Below are positions 37,100-46,166 of a stretch of DNA of 64,000 nucleotides, piece after piece (within the stretch, counting starts at the first letter, position 1; each line of letters starts with the position of its first letter). The stretch spans positions 118,676-182,675 of the forward strand of contig CALKCP010000017.1 in the NCBI GenBank assembly GCA_938083445.1, read 5' to 3'. Source of the stretch: an uncultured Ulvibacter sp. GTDB taxonomy: Bacteria > Bacteroidota > Bacteroidia > Flavobacteriales > Flavobacteriaceae. The notes under the pieces are model-generated. The model was not told the DNA's origin. It did no database searches and saw only the letters and a list, made by a program, of their open reading frames with translations. Both the position numbers and the translations under genes were made by a program.

Positions 37100-38355
37100 G
37101 ATTCAGGCGTTGAGATTTGAAATACTTTTTGAATTAGATCGACACTTTCTGTGGTTGGGTGGGAGTCGTCTTTTAAATGATTCGCAAAATGTGTTGTGAT
37201 TTTATGAATAATTCGATTGCTAATAATTTCGGCTTGCTCTTCGTTAAAATTGGTAATTTTCTTACGTTGAAAATTAATTTCACCCACTTTTATTTCGGCC
37301 AGCTTTACTTTAAGTGCTTTAATTGTCGGTGCAAATATTCGATTTTCAACCCAGGTGTTAAATTCTGTTTCTACTTCGCTGATAATAGCTTTGGCAAGCG
37401 GAATTTGCGAGGCTCTTTGTTCCAAGGTACTATCTGTGATAGTAGACAAATCGTCTAAATGGACAAGGGTTACCAATTCATTTTCAATGACGTTGTTTGC
37501 TACGTTTTTTGGAATTGAAAGATCCAAAATAAGGAGCGGTCTTTTAAGGAAAAGCAACTCTTTCGATATCGTAGGTTGTTGCGCACCAGTGGCGACAATC
37601 ATGACATCTGATTGGGCAATTTCGCTTTGAATGTCTGCGTAATCCTTAACGATTAAGTTAAATTTTCCAGCGATTTTCTCTGCCTTGTGCTTGGTTCGAT
37701 TGATAAGCGTTATTGACTCGTTTTTTGTGTGTTTGATTAAATTTTCACAGGTATTTCTTCCAATTTTACCTGTTCCAAAGAGCAAAATATTTTTTTCTGA
37801 AATATATGGGACTCGTGCCAAAATATATTGAACAGCAGCGAAACTCACAGAGGTAGCTCCACTTGAAATCATAGTTTCGTTTTTAATTCTTTTACTTGCC
37901 TGAATAACGGAATTCGCAAGTCTCTCGGTGAATGGATTTAAAAGACCAACCCCCTTTGAAATCCTAAAACTTTTTCTCAATTGACTTATGATTTCAAAAT
38001 CTCCAAGTATTTGACTGTCTAAACCAGTTCCAACCGCGAAAAGATGACGAATAGCTGCCTTGTTTTGATGAACATAGGCTACTTTTTCAAATTCCTCAAC
38101 AGACCCTTTTGTGTGATCACATAACAGTTTTATTATTTGGAAAGGGTGGGTAGCATTTCCATATAGTTCTGTGCGATTACATGTAGAAATAATGATTAGT
38201 GACGAAAGGCCTTCTTCCTTCGCCTTGGCCAAAACATCCATTTGTGCTGTTTCGTCTAGACTAAAATCGCCTCTAATATCAGCATCCGCCTTTTTGTAGT
38301 TAAGACCAATAGCGTAAAAGTTACTAGCGTGCGAAGAAGTTTGATTTTTACTCAT
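37096..38355 (-). CDS. hemA: Glutamyl-tRNA reductase
   Basis: HemA reduces glutamyl-tRNA to glutamate-1-semialdehyde, the first committed step of the C5 pathway. The catalytic Cys is in IISTCNRTELYG (Cys59 with this start). The NADPH-binding region (ILLFGTGKIGRNT) and the dimerisation helix are present. The ATG at 38355 (MSKNQ) is preferred to a TTG four codons upstream because the -7 box ends just 17 bases before the ATG. It is the first gene of the minus-strand hem operon. hemL is not in this window. Confidence 0.96.
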   Translation of the reverse strand: MSKNQTSSHASNFYAIGLNYKKADADIRGDFSLDETAQMDVLAKAKEEGLSSLIIISTCNRTELYGNATHPFQIIKLLCDHTKGSVEEFEKVAYVHQNKAAIRHLFAVGTGLDSQILGDFEIISQLRKSFRISKGVGLLNPFTERLANSVIQASKRIKNETMISSGATSVSFAAVQYILARVPYISEKNILLFGTGKIGRNTCENLIKHTKNESITLINRTKHKAEKIAGKFNLIVKDYADIQSEIAQSDVMIVATGAQQPTISKELLFLKRPLLILDLSIPKNVANNVIENELVTLVHLDDLSTITDSTLEQRASQIPLAKAIISEVETEFNTWVENRIFAPTIKALKVKLAEIKVGEINFQRKKITNFNEEQAEIISNRIIHKITTHFANHLKDDSHPTTESVDLIQKVFQISTPES

Positions 38356-38372
38356 AAATATACCCAAGGGCG

Positions 38373-38380
38373 CAAATGTA
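38373..38380 (-). promoter_or_regulatory. -7 box of the hemA operon
   Basis: TACATTTG on the minus strand exactly matches TAnnTTTG. It is placed to transcribe hemA, hemC, hemD, hemE and probably the following genes. Confidence 0.55.
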
Positions 38381-38681
38381 ATCTCATTTTTTAGTTAAAA
38401 ATAACGCTAGGCGTATCATTAGTGTCGACAATTGTTTTTTTTGCGAAAAATTGAATATTTGTCGTTGAAATCGCCTAAATTCGAATCTTTAAAGCGGCTT
38501 TATCACCTTGTTGTTTAGAATAAATCTAAATAATAAAGAAAATATCGACAGTTATTTTACGAAAAAATGTCGCTCAAAGTTTATTTTTTTTACAAGTGCG
38601 GTTATGTTGAGTTAAAACAACTTCAATTTCAACAACCCTACTTTTTAATTTGTAACGATTGTCAATTATAAAAAAGCAGCC
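38381..38681. promoter_or_regulatory. Divergent region between hemA and the AraC regulator
   Basis: About 300 AT-rich bases contain no gene. The hemA promoter is at its left end. For the araC-type gene only a weak -7 candidate (TTAATTTG, near 38645) is seen. Several GTCG or TCGAC words recur (near 38424, 38461, 38547 and 38568), but no convincing operator could be defined. This is the natural place for binding by the adjacent regulator. Confidence 0.4.
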
Positions 38682-39572
38682 ATGGTTCCTAAAGCGCATA
38701 TTTCAAAAGGAGTTTATATTGAGACCCTTATAGAAGAAGGGTTTTATACGTTGGCCTTTAACAATGAGCTAGACAACGACGTGCAGTATAATAGGGAGGT
38801 TGGATCTAATTTTGTTCAGTTCCATTTCTGTATAAAAGGTCAGGCACGTTTTAGCTTTAACGATGGAAATTACATATTACCATTGTTAGAAGATAATTCC
38901 TTACTCTTATATAACCCAGAACGAGACTTACCTCTTAACCTTACTGTAGATCCAAATTCTTGGGTTCTATCTGTTTTACTTCCCATAAAGAAGTTTCACG
39001 GCTTGTTTTCTACGGAGGCTAATTATATAACATTCTTGAGTGAAGAAAATCGAGATAGAAAGTACTATAAAGACGCAGTGATTACTCCGTCGATGGCCAT
39101 TGTGCTAAATCAACTCATGAATTACAATCTTCACCCTTCCGTGAAGCCTTTATACTTTAAAGGGAAGGCCTACGAGCTATTAAGTCTCTATTTTAATCGG
39201 CCCGTTGATGCAGATACAGAGCAGTGCCCCTTTTTGATAGATGAACAGAACGTAGCGAAGATTAAAAAAGCCAAAACAATTATTATTACAAGAATGGCCG
39301 AGCCGCCAACATTAAAGGAACTCGCTGATGAAATTCAGCTTCCGCTAAACCGCCTGAAAGAGGGGTTTAAGCAAATTTATGGGGATTCTGTTTTTAGTTT
39401 TCTATTTGATTATAAAATGGAAATAGCACGTCAAATGTTAGCCACTGGATCCAATAACGTAAATGAAGTAGGACTTAAGGTGGGCTATAGTACAGCTAGT
39501 CATTTTATTGCTTCTTTCAAAAAGAAATTTGGCACAACCCCAAAGAAATATGTGATGAGCCTAACCAAGTAA
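38682..39572 (+). CDS. AraC family transcriptional regulator
   Basis: This 296-residue protein has an N-terminal cupin-like sensing region (about 1-170) and a C-terminal AraC/XylS double helix-turn-helix. The HTH includes PTLKELADEIQLPLNRLKEGF and the hallmark GYSTASHFIASFKKKFGTTPKKY. It is transcribed divergently from the hemA operon and directly upstream of hemH. A role in controlling haem synthesis is therefore plausible but is inference from position. No ligand is suggested by the sequence. Confidence 0.9.
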   Translation: MVPKAHISKGVYIETLIEEGFYTLAFNNELDNDVQYNREVGSNFVQFHFCIKGQARFSFNDGNYILPLLEDNSLLLYNPERDLPLNLTVDPNSWVLSVLLPIKKFHGLFSTEANYITFLSEENRDRKYYKDAVITPSMAIVLNQLMNYNLHPSVKPLYFKGKAYELLSLYFNRPVDADTEQCPFLIDEQNVAKIKKAKTIIITRMAEPPTLKELADEIQLPLNRLKEGFKQIYGDSVFSFLFDYKMEIARQMLATGSNNVNEVGLKVGYSTASHFIASFKKKFGTTPKKYVMSLTK

Positions 39573-39636
39573 CTCATCAACCCCAAACTTCAGAATAATT
39601 TTAAGGATATTTGGGTTTCATTTACTTTCTAGGTGT

Positions 39637-39644
39637 TATTTTTG
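39637..39644 (+). promoter_or_regulatory. -7 box of hemH
   Basis: TATTTTTG matches TAnnTTTG and ends 19 bases before the ATG of hemH. Confidence 0.5.
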
Positions 39645-39663
39645 TAGTTCTTAAAAATCGCTT

Positions 39664-40704
39664 ATGAAGAAAGGAGTTCTACTAGTTAACCTCGGTTCAC
39701 CCGACAGTTCGAGTCCGAAGGATGTAAAAAGATATCTTGGGGAGTTTTTAATGGACCCTCGCGTTATTGACGTGCCAAAATGGGCGCGAATCTTACTTGT
39801 AAGGGGAATTATTTTAAATACGCGTCCAAAGCAATCAGCGGCAGCATATCAGAAAATTTGGTGGGAAGAAGGCTCTCCTTTGATTGTGCTTTCTGAAAGG
39901 TTACAGAAAAAAGTTCAGTCAAAAACGGAGGTTCCAGTAGCGTTGGCTATGCGTTATGGAAGCATGACATTAAAAAAAGGACTTCAGGAACTGGTCGACC
40001 TAGGCGTTGATGATGTTTTAGTTGTGCCTCTTTATCCGCAATTTGCAATGGCGACTACTGAGACCATAGACGTCGCAATTGATTCTTTGAAAAATGAGTT
40101 TTTCCCTCAGCTAGGTGTCACTTCACTCACCGCGTTTTATAAGAAACCAGAATACATAGAAGTACTTTCTCAAAGTATTTCAGACAAGATAAAAGACCTG
40201 GACTACGAACAATTATTGTTTAGTTACCATGGTATTCCGGAGCGACATATTCGAAAAAGTGATATTACAAAGTCACATTGTAAGATTGATGGTAGTTGCT
40301 GTGAAACACCTTCAAAGGCACACGAATTTTGCTACCGCCACCAATGTAAAGAGACCACTAAATTAGTCGCAGAAAAGTTAGGTTTAAAAGAAGGTTCTTA
40401 CTCAACCTCCTTTCAATCTCGATTGGGTTTTGATCCTTGGTTACGCCCCTATACAGATCGTACTATTGAGCGATTTGGAAAGGCAGGCGTTAAAAAAATG
40501 GCAATAGTAACGCCAGCGTTTGTAAGTGATTGCTTAGAGACATTGGAGGAAATAGCGATGGAAGGAGAAGAGATTTTTCATGAGGTTGGAGGAAAGGAGT
40601 TTACTGTAATTCCCTGCCTTAATGATCGAGATGACTGGGCAACAGTAATGACCGGTTGGATTGACGAATGGAGAATCAAAGATGTGAAAACGGCAATTGC
40701 CTAA
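39664..40704 (+). CDS. hemH: Ferrochelatase
   Basis: HemH inserts ferrous iron into the porphyrin ring. The 346-residue protein has the N-terminal KGVLLVNLGSPDS, the active-site His189 in LLFSYHGIPERH, and the C-terminal PAFVSDCLETLEE. Between residues 206 and 228 there are five cysteines (206, 212, 213, 223, 228), suggesting an internal Fe-S cluster like those known in some microbial ferrochelatases. The stop overlaps the MATE gene start by one base. Confidence 0.96.
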   Translation: MKKGVLLVNLGSPDSSSPKDVKRYLGEFLMDPRVIDVPKWARILLVRGIILNTRPKQSAAAYQKIWWEEGSPLIVLSERLQKKVQSKTEVPVALAMRYGSMTLKKGLQELVDLGVDDVLVVPLYPQFAMATTETIDVAIDSLKNEFFPQLGVTSLTAFYKKPEYIEVLSQSISDKIKDLDYEQLLFSYHGIPERHIRKSDITKSHCKIDGSCCETPSKAHEFCYRHQCKETTKLVAEKLGLKEGSYSTSFQSRLGFDPWLRPYTDRTIERFGKAGVKKMAIVTPAFVSDCLETLEEIAMEGEEIFHEVGGKEFTVIPCLNDRDDWATVMTGWIDEWRIKDVKTAIA

Positions 40705-42080
40705 TGAAGATATCTAAAAACTCGGACGCGCTCGGAATTGAGCCGATTAGTAAGTTGCTAATAAAACAGGCGGTTCCTGCGTCGATTGGGATTTTGGTAA
40801 TGTCGCTTAACATGATCGTTGACACTATTTTTGTGGGGCGATGGATTGGTCCGCTAGCGATTTCAGCAATAACGGTTGTAATTCCTGTTACTTTTTTTAT
40901 TGGGGCTATTGGTTTGGCAATTGGTATTGGAGGAAGCTCGGTGTTATCAAGGGCTTTGGGTTCTGGGAATAATTCGAAGGCCCTTCAGGTTTTCGGGAAT
41001 CAGACGACCTTAACTTTTTTAGTTTCCGGGATTTTGGCCGTGCTAGGCCTGATTTTTCAAAACGATCTGATCGAGTTTTTTGGAGCCGACGCCTCTTTTA
41101 AAGAACTCGCACTTACCTATTATCGCATTGTAATGTATGGCATCGTAATGCTCGCCATGTGCATGATGGGGAATAATGTGATACGAGCTGAGGGCAAGCC
41201 AAAATTTGCCATGTACGCCATGATGCTGCCTGCAATAGGGAATATTTTCATGGATTATCTACTCATTAATGTTTTTGATCTTGGAATGGAAGGCGCTGCT
41301 TGGGCTACGTTTATTTCCTACGGTATTTGTTTTGGGTTTATACTTTGGTTCTTTATTGTGAAAAGTGAATTGCGCCTTACTTGGGACTCTTTTAAACTTA
41401 AAAGGGATATTGTCGGTGAAATTAGCAGTTTGAGTTCGGTAACATTGGCTCGCCAAGCTGTTATTAGTGTATTGACGATTTTATTAAATAACATCCTCAT
41501 CGTTCACGGAGACGCTCTTGACGTTGCCTCCTACGGAATTATTAGTAGAATGCTTATGTTCGCTTTGTTTCCTGTAATTGGTGTAAATCAAGGATTCTTG
41601 CCCATTGCAGGTTATAATTATGGAGCTCAAAAAATGGAAAGAGTTCGGGAATCGATAAATACTTCGATCAAATATTCGGGGGCTTTGGCACTTGTAATAT
41701 TTGCCATTATAATGATTTTCCCTTCAGATATTGTTTCCATTTTTGTGAGTAATAAGGAAGGCTTAAGTGCCGACACCTTGGCTCAGAATGCAGAAATAGT
41801 ATCAAGAACACCATCCGCTTTAAGGTGGGTTTTTGCAGCAACACCTATTATTGTAGTTCAATTGATTGGAGCATCCTATTTTCAGGCAATAGGAAAAGCT
41901 ATTCCTGCGCTGCTGCTAAGTTTAACAAAACAAGGGTTCTTTTTAATCCCATTGGTCCTAATACTGCCTAATTTTTTCGGTGTTTTTGGCGTTTGGGTTT
42001 CGTTTCCAATAGCAGACCTTCTTTCAACTCTTGTTACTGGATATTTTTTAAACAAGGCGGTAAGAAAAGATTTAGGCTAA
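40704..42080 (+). CDS. MATE family efflux transporter
   Basis: This 458-residue inner-membrane protein has about 12 hydrophobic segments and duplicated MATE halves (for example PASIGILVMSLNMIVDTIFVG, and GVNQGFLPIAGYNYGAQ in the second half). These proteins export cationic drugs or metabolites in exchange for Na+ or H+. The start at 40704 (MKISKNS) overlaps the hemH stop as TAATG. Reading from an earlier in-frame ATG would only translate the end of hemH in another frame. Coupling to hemH raises the possibility of porphyrin export, which is speculative. Confidence 0.92.
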   Translation: MKISKNSDALGIEPISKLLIKQAVPASIGILVMSLNMIVDTIFVGRWIGPLAISAITVVIPVTFFIGAIGLAIGIGGSSVLSRALGSGNNSKALQVFGNQTTLTFLVSGILAVLGLIFQNDLIEFFGADASFKELALTYYRIVMYGIVMLAMCMMGNNVIRAEGKPKFAMYAMMLPAIGNIFMDYLLINVFDLGMEGAAWATFISYGICFGFILWFFIVKSELRLTWDSFKLKRDIVGEISSLSSVTLARQAVISVLTILLNNILIVHGDALDVASYGIISRMLMFALFPVIGVNQGFLPIAGYNYGAQKMERVRESINTSIKYSGALALVIFAIIMIFPSDIVSIFVSNKEGLSADTLAQNAEIVSRTPSALRWVFAATPIIVVQLIGASYFQAIGKAIPALLLSLTKQGFFLIPLVLILPNFFGVFGVWVSFPIADLLSTLVTGYFLNKAVRKDLG

Positions 42081-42380
42081 TACGAATCACTTGTAGGTGA
42101 CGCATTATAATAATAGGAAACTCGCGCTTTTTGAGTCTTTGACAGCACCATACAACAACCGGTTAAGCCGCTAAAATATCTCATAAAAAAGCAAATGAGA
42201 ATACCATCTCTAGGATTGATTTTAAAGAATATATTTTAGGTAAAACCCATGCCATAAGAATCAATACGAATAAAACAGACCACTATTGAAGGAGGCGTTC
42301 CTTAAAAAAAAATGAATGGGTTAGATTTTTAGAAATGAAAATGAACGGTTATCTTTAGACAAACTTATCAACCAACAACG
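42081..42380. other. Intergenic region upstream of the BNR-repeat protein
   Basis: These 300 bases hold no recognisable gene or RNA. A -7-like TATCTTTA (42350-42357) sits 24 bases before the ATG at 42381 and is the likely promoter of that gene. No terminator for the MATE gene was found. Confidence 0.4.
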
Positions 42381-45300
42381 ATGTACTACCTTCAAACCCG
42401 CGGCTCAATTTTAGCATTTATTTTCTTTACAATCTTCTCCTCTTTTTCATATTCTCAGACCTTTGACGAGAAACTATACGATGCTTTAGACTATCGTCTT
42501 TTAGGTCCTTTTAGAGGTGGCCGAAGTGCTGCAGTAACAGGTGTGCCTGGAAAACCGAATCTTTTCTATTTTGGTGCAACAGGAGGTGGCGTCTGGGAAA
42601 CTAAAAATGGAGGAAGAACATGGAAAAACCTTTCCGACGGTTTTTTTGGGGGATCTGTTGGCGCTATTGAAGTGAGTACAGATGACCCTAACGTAATTTA
42701 TGTTGGTGGTGGAGAAACCACTGTTCGTGGAAATGTTTCGTCGGGATACGGCGTTTGGAAAACTGAGAATGCAGGGAAGTCTTGGAAGCAAATGGGACTT
42801 GAAAACAGCAGGCATATCCCCAGAATTAGAGTACATCCAAAGAACCATAACATTGTGTATGCCGCGGTTTTAGGAAACATATACAAACCCACACAAGAAC
42901 GGGGGGTGTATAAAAGCACCGATGGCGGAAACTCCTGGCGAAAGACTCTTTTTGCGAATGAAAATGCTGGAGCTGTTGATTTAATTATGGATCCAAACAA
43001 CCCAAGGATTCTATATGCATCTACTTGGAATATTCAGAGAACACCTTATAGCTTAAGCAGTGGTGGCGATGGTTCGGCGCTATGGAAAAGCACCGATAGC
43101 GGAGAAAGTTGGAAAGAAATTTCAAAGAATAAGGGGTTTCCATCAGATACCTTAGGGATTATAGGCGTTACGGTTTCACCTGTAAACAGTGATCGCGTTT
43201 GGGCAATTGTTGAGAACAAAGAAAAAGGCGGTGTGTACAGAAGTGATGATGGAGGCGAGACATGGACGAATATCAATAGCGAAAGAAAACTGAGACAAAG
43301 GGCTTGGTATTATACCCGCATTTATGCAGACCCTCAAGATGAAGATATTGTGTACGTGTTGAATGTTCGTTATCACAAAAGCACTGATGGTGGTAAAACG
43401 TATGAAACCTTCAATGCGCCACATGGAGATCATCACGATTTATGGATAGCACCTGAAGATCCAAATAGGATGGTTATTGGAGATGATGGGGGAGCGCAAA
43501 CGACCTATGATGGTGGAGAAACTTGGAGCACCTACCACAACCAGCCAACGGCACAGTTTTATCGCGTTACTACAGACAACTCCTTTCCCTATAAGATATA
43601 TGCGGCACAACAGGATAATTCTACCATTCGTATAACGCATAGAAATGAAGGGGGAAGTATCAATGAAGATGATTGGGAAGAAACTGCAGGAGGAGAAAGT
43701 GCACACATCGCTATAGATCCATTGAACAATGATATCGTTTATGGAGGAAGTTATGACGGCTTTTTAACCCGTTATAACCATAAAAAACAGACGGTTAGAA
43801 GCATTAGTGTTTGGCCCGATAATCCGATGGGTCACGGAGCCGAGGATATGAAATATCGATTTCAGTGGAACTTCCCGATTTTCTTTTCTCCTCACAATCC
43901 GAAGAAGTTGTACACCGCCTCTAATCATTTACACGCTACGACTAATGAGGGTGAAAGTTGGGAGCTATTGAGTCCCGATTTAACACGCAACGATCCAACA
44001 AAATTAAAGTCCTCAGGCGGTCCAATTACGCAAGACAACACCTCGGTTGAGTATTACTGTACAATTTTTGCTGCTGCAGAATCACCTGTTCAAGAGGGGG
44101 TCATATGGACCGGAAGCGACGATGGATTGATTCATATTACAAAAGATGGAGGTGCTAACTGGGAGGATGTTACCCCAAAAGGAATGCCCGAATGGATGAT
44201 GATTAATAGCATAGAGCCTTCCGTATTTGACGCAGGAACCTGCTATGTTGCAGGAACAAAATACAAGACAGGAGATTTTGCACCTTATTTATATAAGACG
44301 AATGACTTCGGAAAGACCTGGAAAAAAATCACCGATGGAATTCCGTCAGAACATTTTACCAGGGTTCTTCGTGAAGACCCAAAACAAAAAGGCATTCTTT
44401 ATGCCGGAACCGAAACGGGAATGTATATCTCGTTTGATGATGGTAACAATTGGAAAGCATTTCAGTTAAACCTACCCATAGTTCCAATTACAGATTTAGC
44501 GGTAAAAGACAACAATCTAATCGTGGCTACGCAAGGAAGAAGCCTGTGGATACTTGACGACTTGAGTCTGCTCCACCAACTTTCAGAAGCAAAGAATAAA
44601 GATAACTTTATCTACAAACCCAAAGATGCGTATCGCATGGGAGGTAGATCTAACAGTAAATCTTTAACCACTGGCACGAATCATCCAAGCGGAGTTTTGA
44701 CATATTTTAATGTCGCGAATTCTGATGCGAAGGAAATCACACTTAGTTATTTGACAAAGCAGGGAGATACAATCAAATCCTTTACAACCAAAGGGACGAA
44801 AGAAAAGAACAACAAACTTGAAGTTGAGAATGGTTCAAATGTTCATAGTTGGAACATGCGTGGGGATGGTGCTGAAAGATTGAAAGGGATGATTTTATGG
44901 TGGGGAAGTACTGCAGCTCCTATGGCTGTGCCTGGAGAATACGAGGTAGTACTAACCGTTGACGATGAAAGCTATGCGAAGCCTTTTACGATAATCCCTG
45001 ATGGGAATTCGGAGACGGATTTGGCAGGAATGCAGCGGCAATTTGATTTTATCACAGACGTGAATAGCACCGTGGACAAAGCGCATAAGTCGATTAAAAA
45101 GATTCGTAAAATTAACAGTCAGTTGGAAGCCTTTCAGAAACAATATAAAGAAGATGAGGGAATAAAAGATTTGGTCGAAAAAGCAAAGAAGTTACAGGAG
45201 TCTTTCTCAGAAATTGAAAAGGCCTTGTATCAAACTAAAAATAAGAGTGGTCAAGACCCTTTAAACTTCCCCATCCGATTGACTAATAAACTAGCACATT

Positions 45301-45494
45301 TAAACAGTTTGGTTGGCATGGACGACTTTCCACCCACACAGCAAGATGTGGCGGTAAAAGATGAGTTGTCTCGTCAAATAAATGTGGAGTTGATTAAGTT
45401 TGACCAATTAATATCTGAAGAGATTTCGGCCTTTAATACCGCTTTTAATCAGAAGAAATTAAAGTATCTTTTTGTTGGTGACGACAAAAAATAA
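42381..45494 (+). CDS. Secreted BNR/Asp-box beta-propeller protein (VPS10/sortilin-like)
   Basis: This 1037-residue protein has a signal peptide (about 1-26) and at least ten Asp-box motifs of the type S-x-D-x-G-x-x-W (for example STDGGNSW, SDDGGETW, TKDGGANW) spread over residues 50-700. They indicate one or two beta-propellers like those of sialidase-fold and sortilin proteins. A beta-sandwich and a coiled-coil-rich C-terminal part (about 880-1000) follow. There is no T9SS sorting domain. Such proteins are widespread in Bacteroidota and usually annotated as glycosyl hydrolases, but catalytic residues cannot be identified here. Confidence 0.85.
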   Translation: MYYLQTRGSILAFIFFTIFSSFSYSQTFDEKLYDALDYRLLGPFRGGRSAAVTGVPGKPNLFYFGATGGGVWETKNGGRTWKNLSDGFFGGSVGAIEVSTDDPNVIYVGGGETTVRGNVSSGYGVWKTENAGKSWKQMGLENSRHIPRIRVHPKNHNIVYAAVLGNIYKPTQERGVYKSTDGGNSWRKTLFANENAGAVDLIMDPNNPRILYASTWNIQRTPYSLSSGGDGSALWKSTDSGESWKEISKNKGFPSDTLGIIGVTVSPVNSDRVWAIVENKEKGGVYRSDDGGETWTNINSERKLRQRAWYYTRIYADPQDEDIVYVLNVRYHKSTDGGKTYETFNAPHGDHHDLWIAPEDPNRMVIGDDGGAQTTYDGGETWSTYHNQPTAQFYRVTTDNSFPYKIYAAQQDNSTIRITHRNEGGSINEDDWEETAGGESAHIAIDPLNNDIVYGGSYDGFLTRYNHKKQTVRSISVWPDNPMGHGAEDMKYRFQWNFPIFFSPHNPKKLYTASNHLHATTNEGESWELLSPDLTRNDPTKLKSSGGPITQDNTSVEYYCTIFAAAESPVQEGVIWTGSDDGLIHITKDGGANWEDVTPKGMPEWMMINSIEPSVFDAGTCYVAGTKYKTGDFAPYLYKTNDFGKTWKKITDGIPSEHFTRVLREDPKQKGILYAGTETGMYISFDDGNNWKAFQLNLPIVPITDLAVKDNNLIVATQGRSLWILDDLSLLHQLSEAKNKDNFIYKPKDAYRMGGRSNSKSLTTGTNHPSGVLTYFNVANSDAKEITLSYLTKQGDTIKSFTTKGTKEKNNKLEVENGSNVHSWNMRGDGAERLKGMILWWGSTAAPMAVPGEYEVVLTVDDESYAKPFTIIPDGNSETDLAGMQRQFDFITDVNSTVDKAHKSIKKIRKINSQLEAFQKQYKEDEGIKDLVEKAKKLQESFSEIEKALYQTKNKSGQDPLNFPIRLTNKLAHLNSLVGMDDFPPTQQDVAVKDELSRQINVELIKFDQLISEEISAFNTAFNQKKLKYLFVGDDKK

Positions 45495-45527
45495 TGGGAC
45501 GAAAACATAGAAAAACTAAAACAATAG

Positions 45528-45548
45528 ATCCCTGCATAAGCAGGGGAT
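45528..45548 (+). promoter_or_regulatory. Hairpin overlapping the start of hemJ
   Basis: A 6-bp GC-rich stem (45530-45535 with 45540-45545) with an ATAA loop sits immediately before the ATG at 45547. The stem can extend through the AT of the start codon with one bulged G. The GGGG in the right arm is the only Shine-Dalgarno-like sequence near this gene. It may occlude initiation. Confidence 0.5.
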
Positions 45549-46101
45549 GCGCATGGAATATAACTACATCAAAGCACTTCACTTAATATTTGTTATTACC
45601 TGGTTTGCGGGCTTATTTTATATAGTACGCCTTTTTGTTTACCAAATTGAAGCCTCGCAAAAGAGGTCTCCAGATAAAGAAATACTAGGGGAGCAGTTTA
45701 ACATAATGGCGAAACGCCTTTGGTTAATTATTACTTGGCCCTCTATGGTATTGGCTGTGTTATTCGCAATTTGGCTCATGGCATTGCGTCCCTTTTATTT
45801 GTCAGAACCTTGGATGCAGGTCAAATTAGGGTTTGTGGTATTGTTGATTATCTACCATTTAAAATGTCATACGATCTATAAGCAATTGCAGGAAGGTGTT
45901 ATAAAATACTCTTCAAACTTTATGCGACTGTTCAATGAGGGGGCAACAATAATCCTTTTTTCTGTAGTGTTTTTGGTGATACTGAGAAATGCAGTGAATT
46001 GGATTTATGGCGTTATTGGAATCATTTTATTTTCGGTCCTAATAATGCTGGGGTATAAGTTTTACAAAAAGATGAGAGAAGGGAAAGAAAGCCATCAGTA
46101 A
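45547..46101 (+). CDS. hemJ: Protoporphyrinogen oxidase HemJ-like membrane protein
   Basis: HemJ oxidises protoporphyrinogen IX to protoporphyrin IX. The 184-residue protein has four to five membrane segments and the family's pattern: a His in the first segment (KALHLIFVITWFAGLFYIVR), the Lys in MQVKLGFVVLLIIYHLKCH, and the conserved RLFNEGATI. CopD-family copper proteins are the main alternative, but length and motifs fit HemJ better. The rest of the haem pathway nearby, and the absence of hemG or hemY, supports the call. A second ATG two codons in (45553) could be the true start. Confidence 0.82.
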   Translation: MRMEYNYIKALHLIFVITWFAGLFYIVRLFVYQIEASQKRSPDKEILGEQFNIMAKRLWLIITWPSMVLAVLFAIWLMALRPFYLSEPWMQVKLGFVVLLIIYHLKCHTIYKQLQEGVIKYSSNFMRLFNEGATIILFSVVFLVILRNAVNWIYGVIGIILFSVLIMLGYKFYKKMREGKESHQ

Positions 46102-46166
46102 CACCCAGTTTCAAATTCTCAAAAGTTGGTGCAATTATTGTTATCTTCCCGAATAAATATCATTAG

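Noticed and set aside
45547..46101. CopD-type copper resistance protein as the identity of the HemJ candidate
   Set aside because: Length, the first-helix His, the VKLGFVVLLIIYHLKC segment and RLFNEG fit HemJ, and the haem genes are nearby. CopD remains a weaker alternative.
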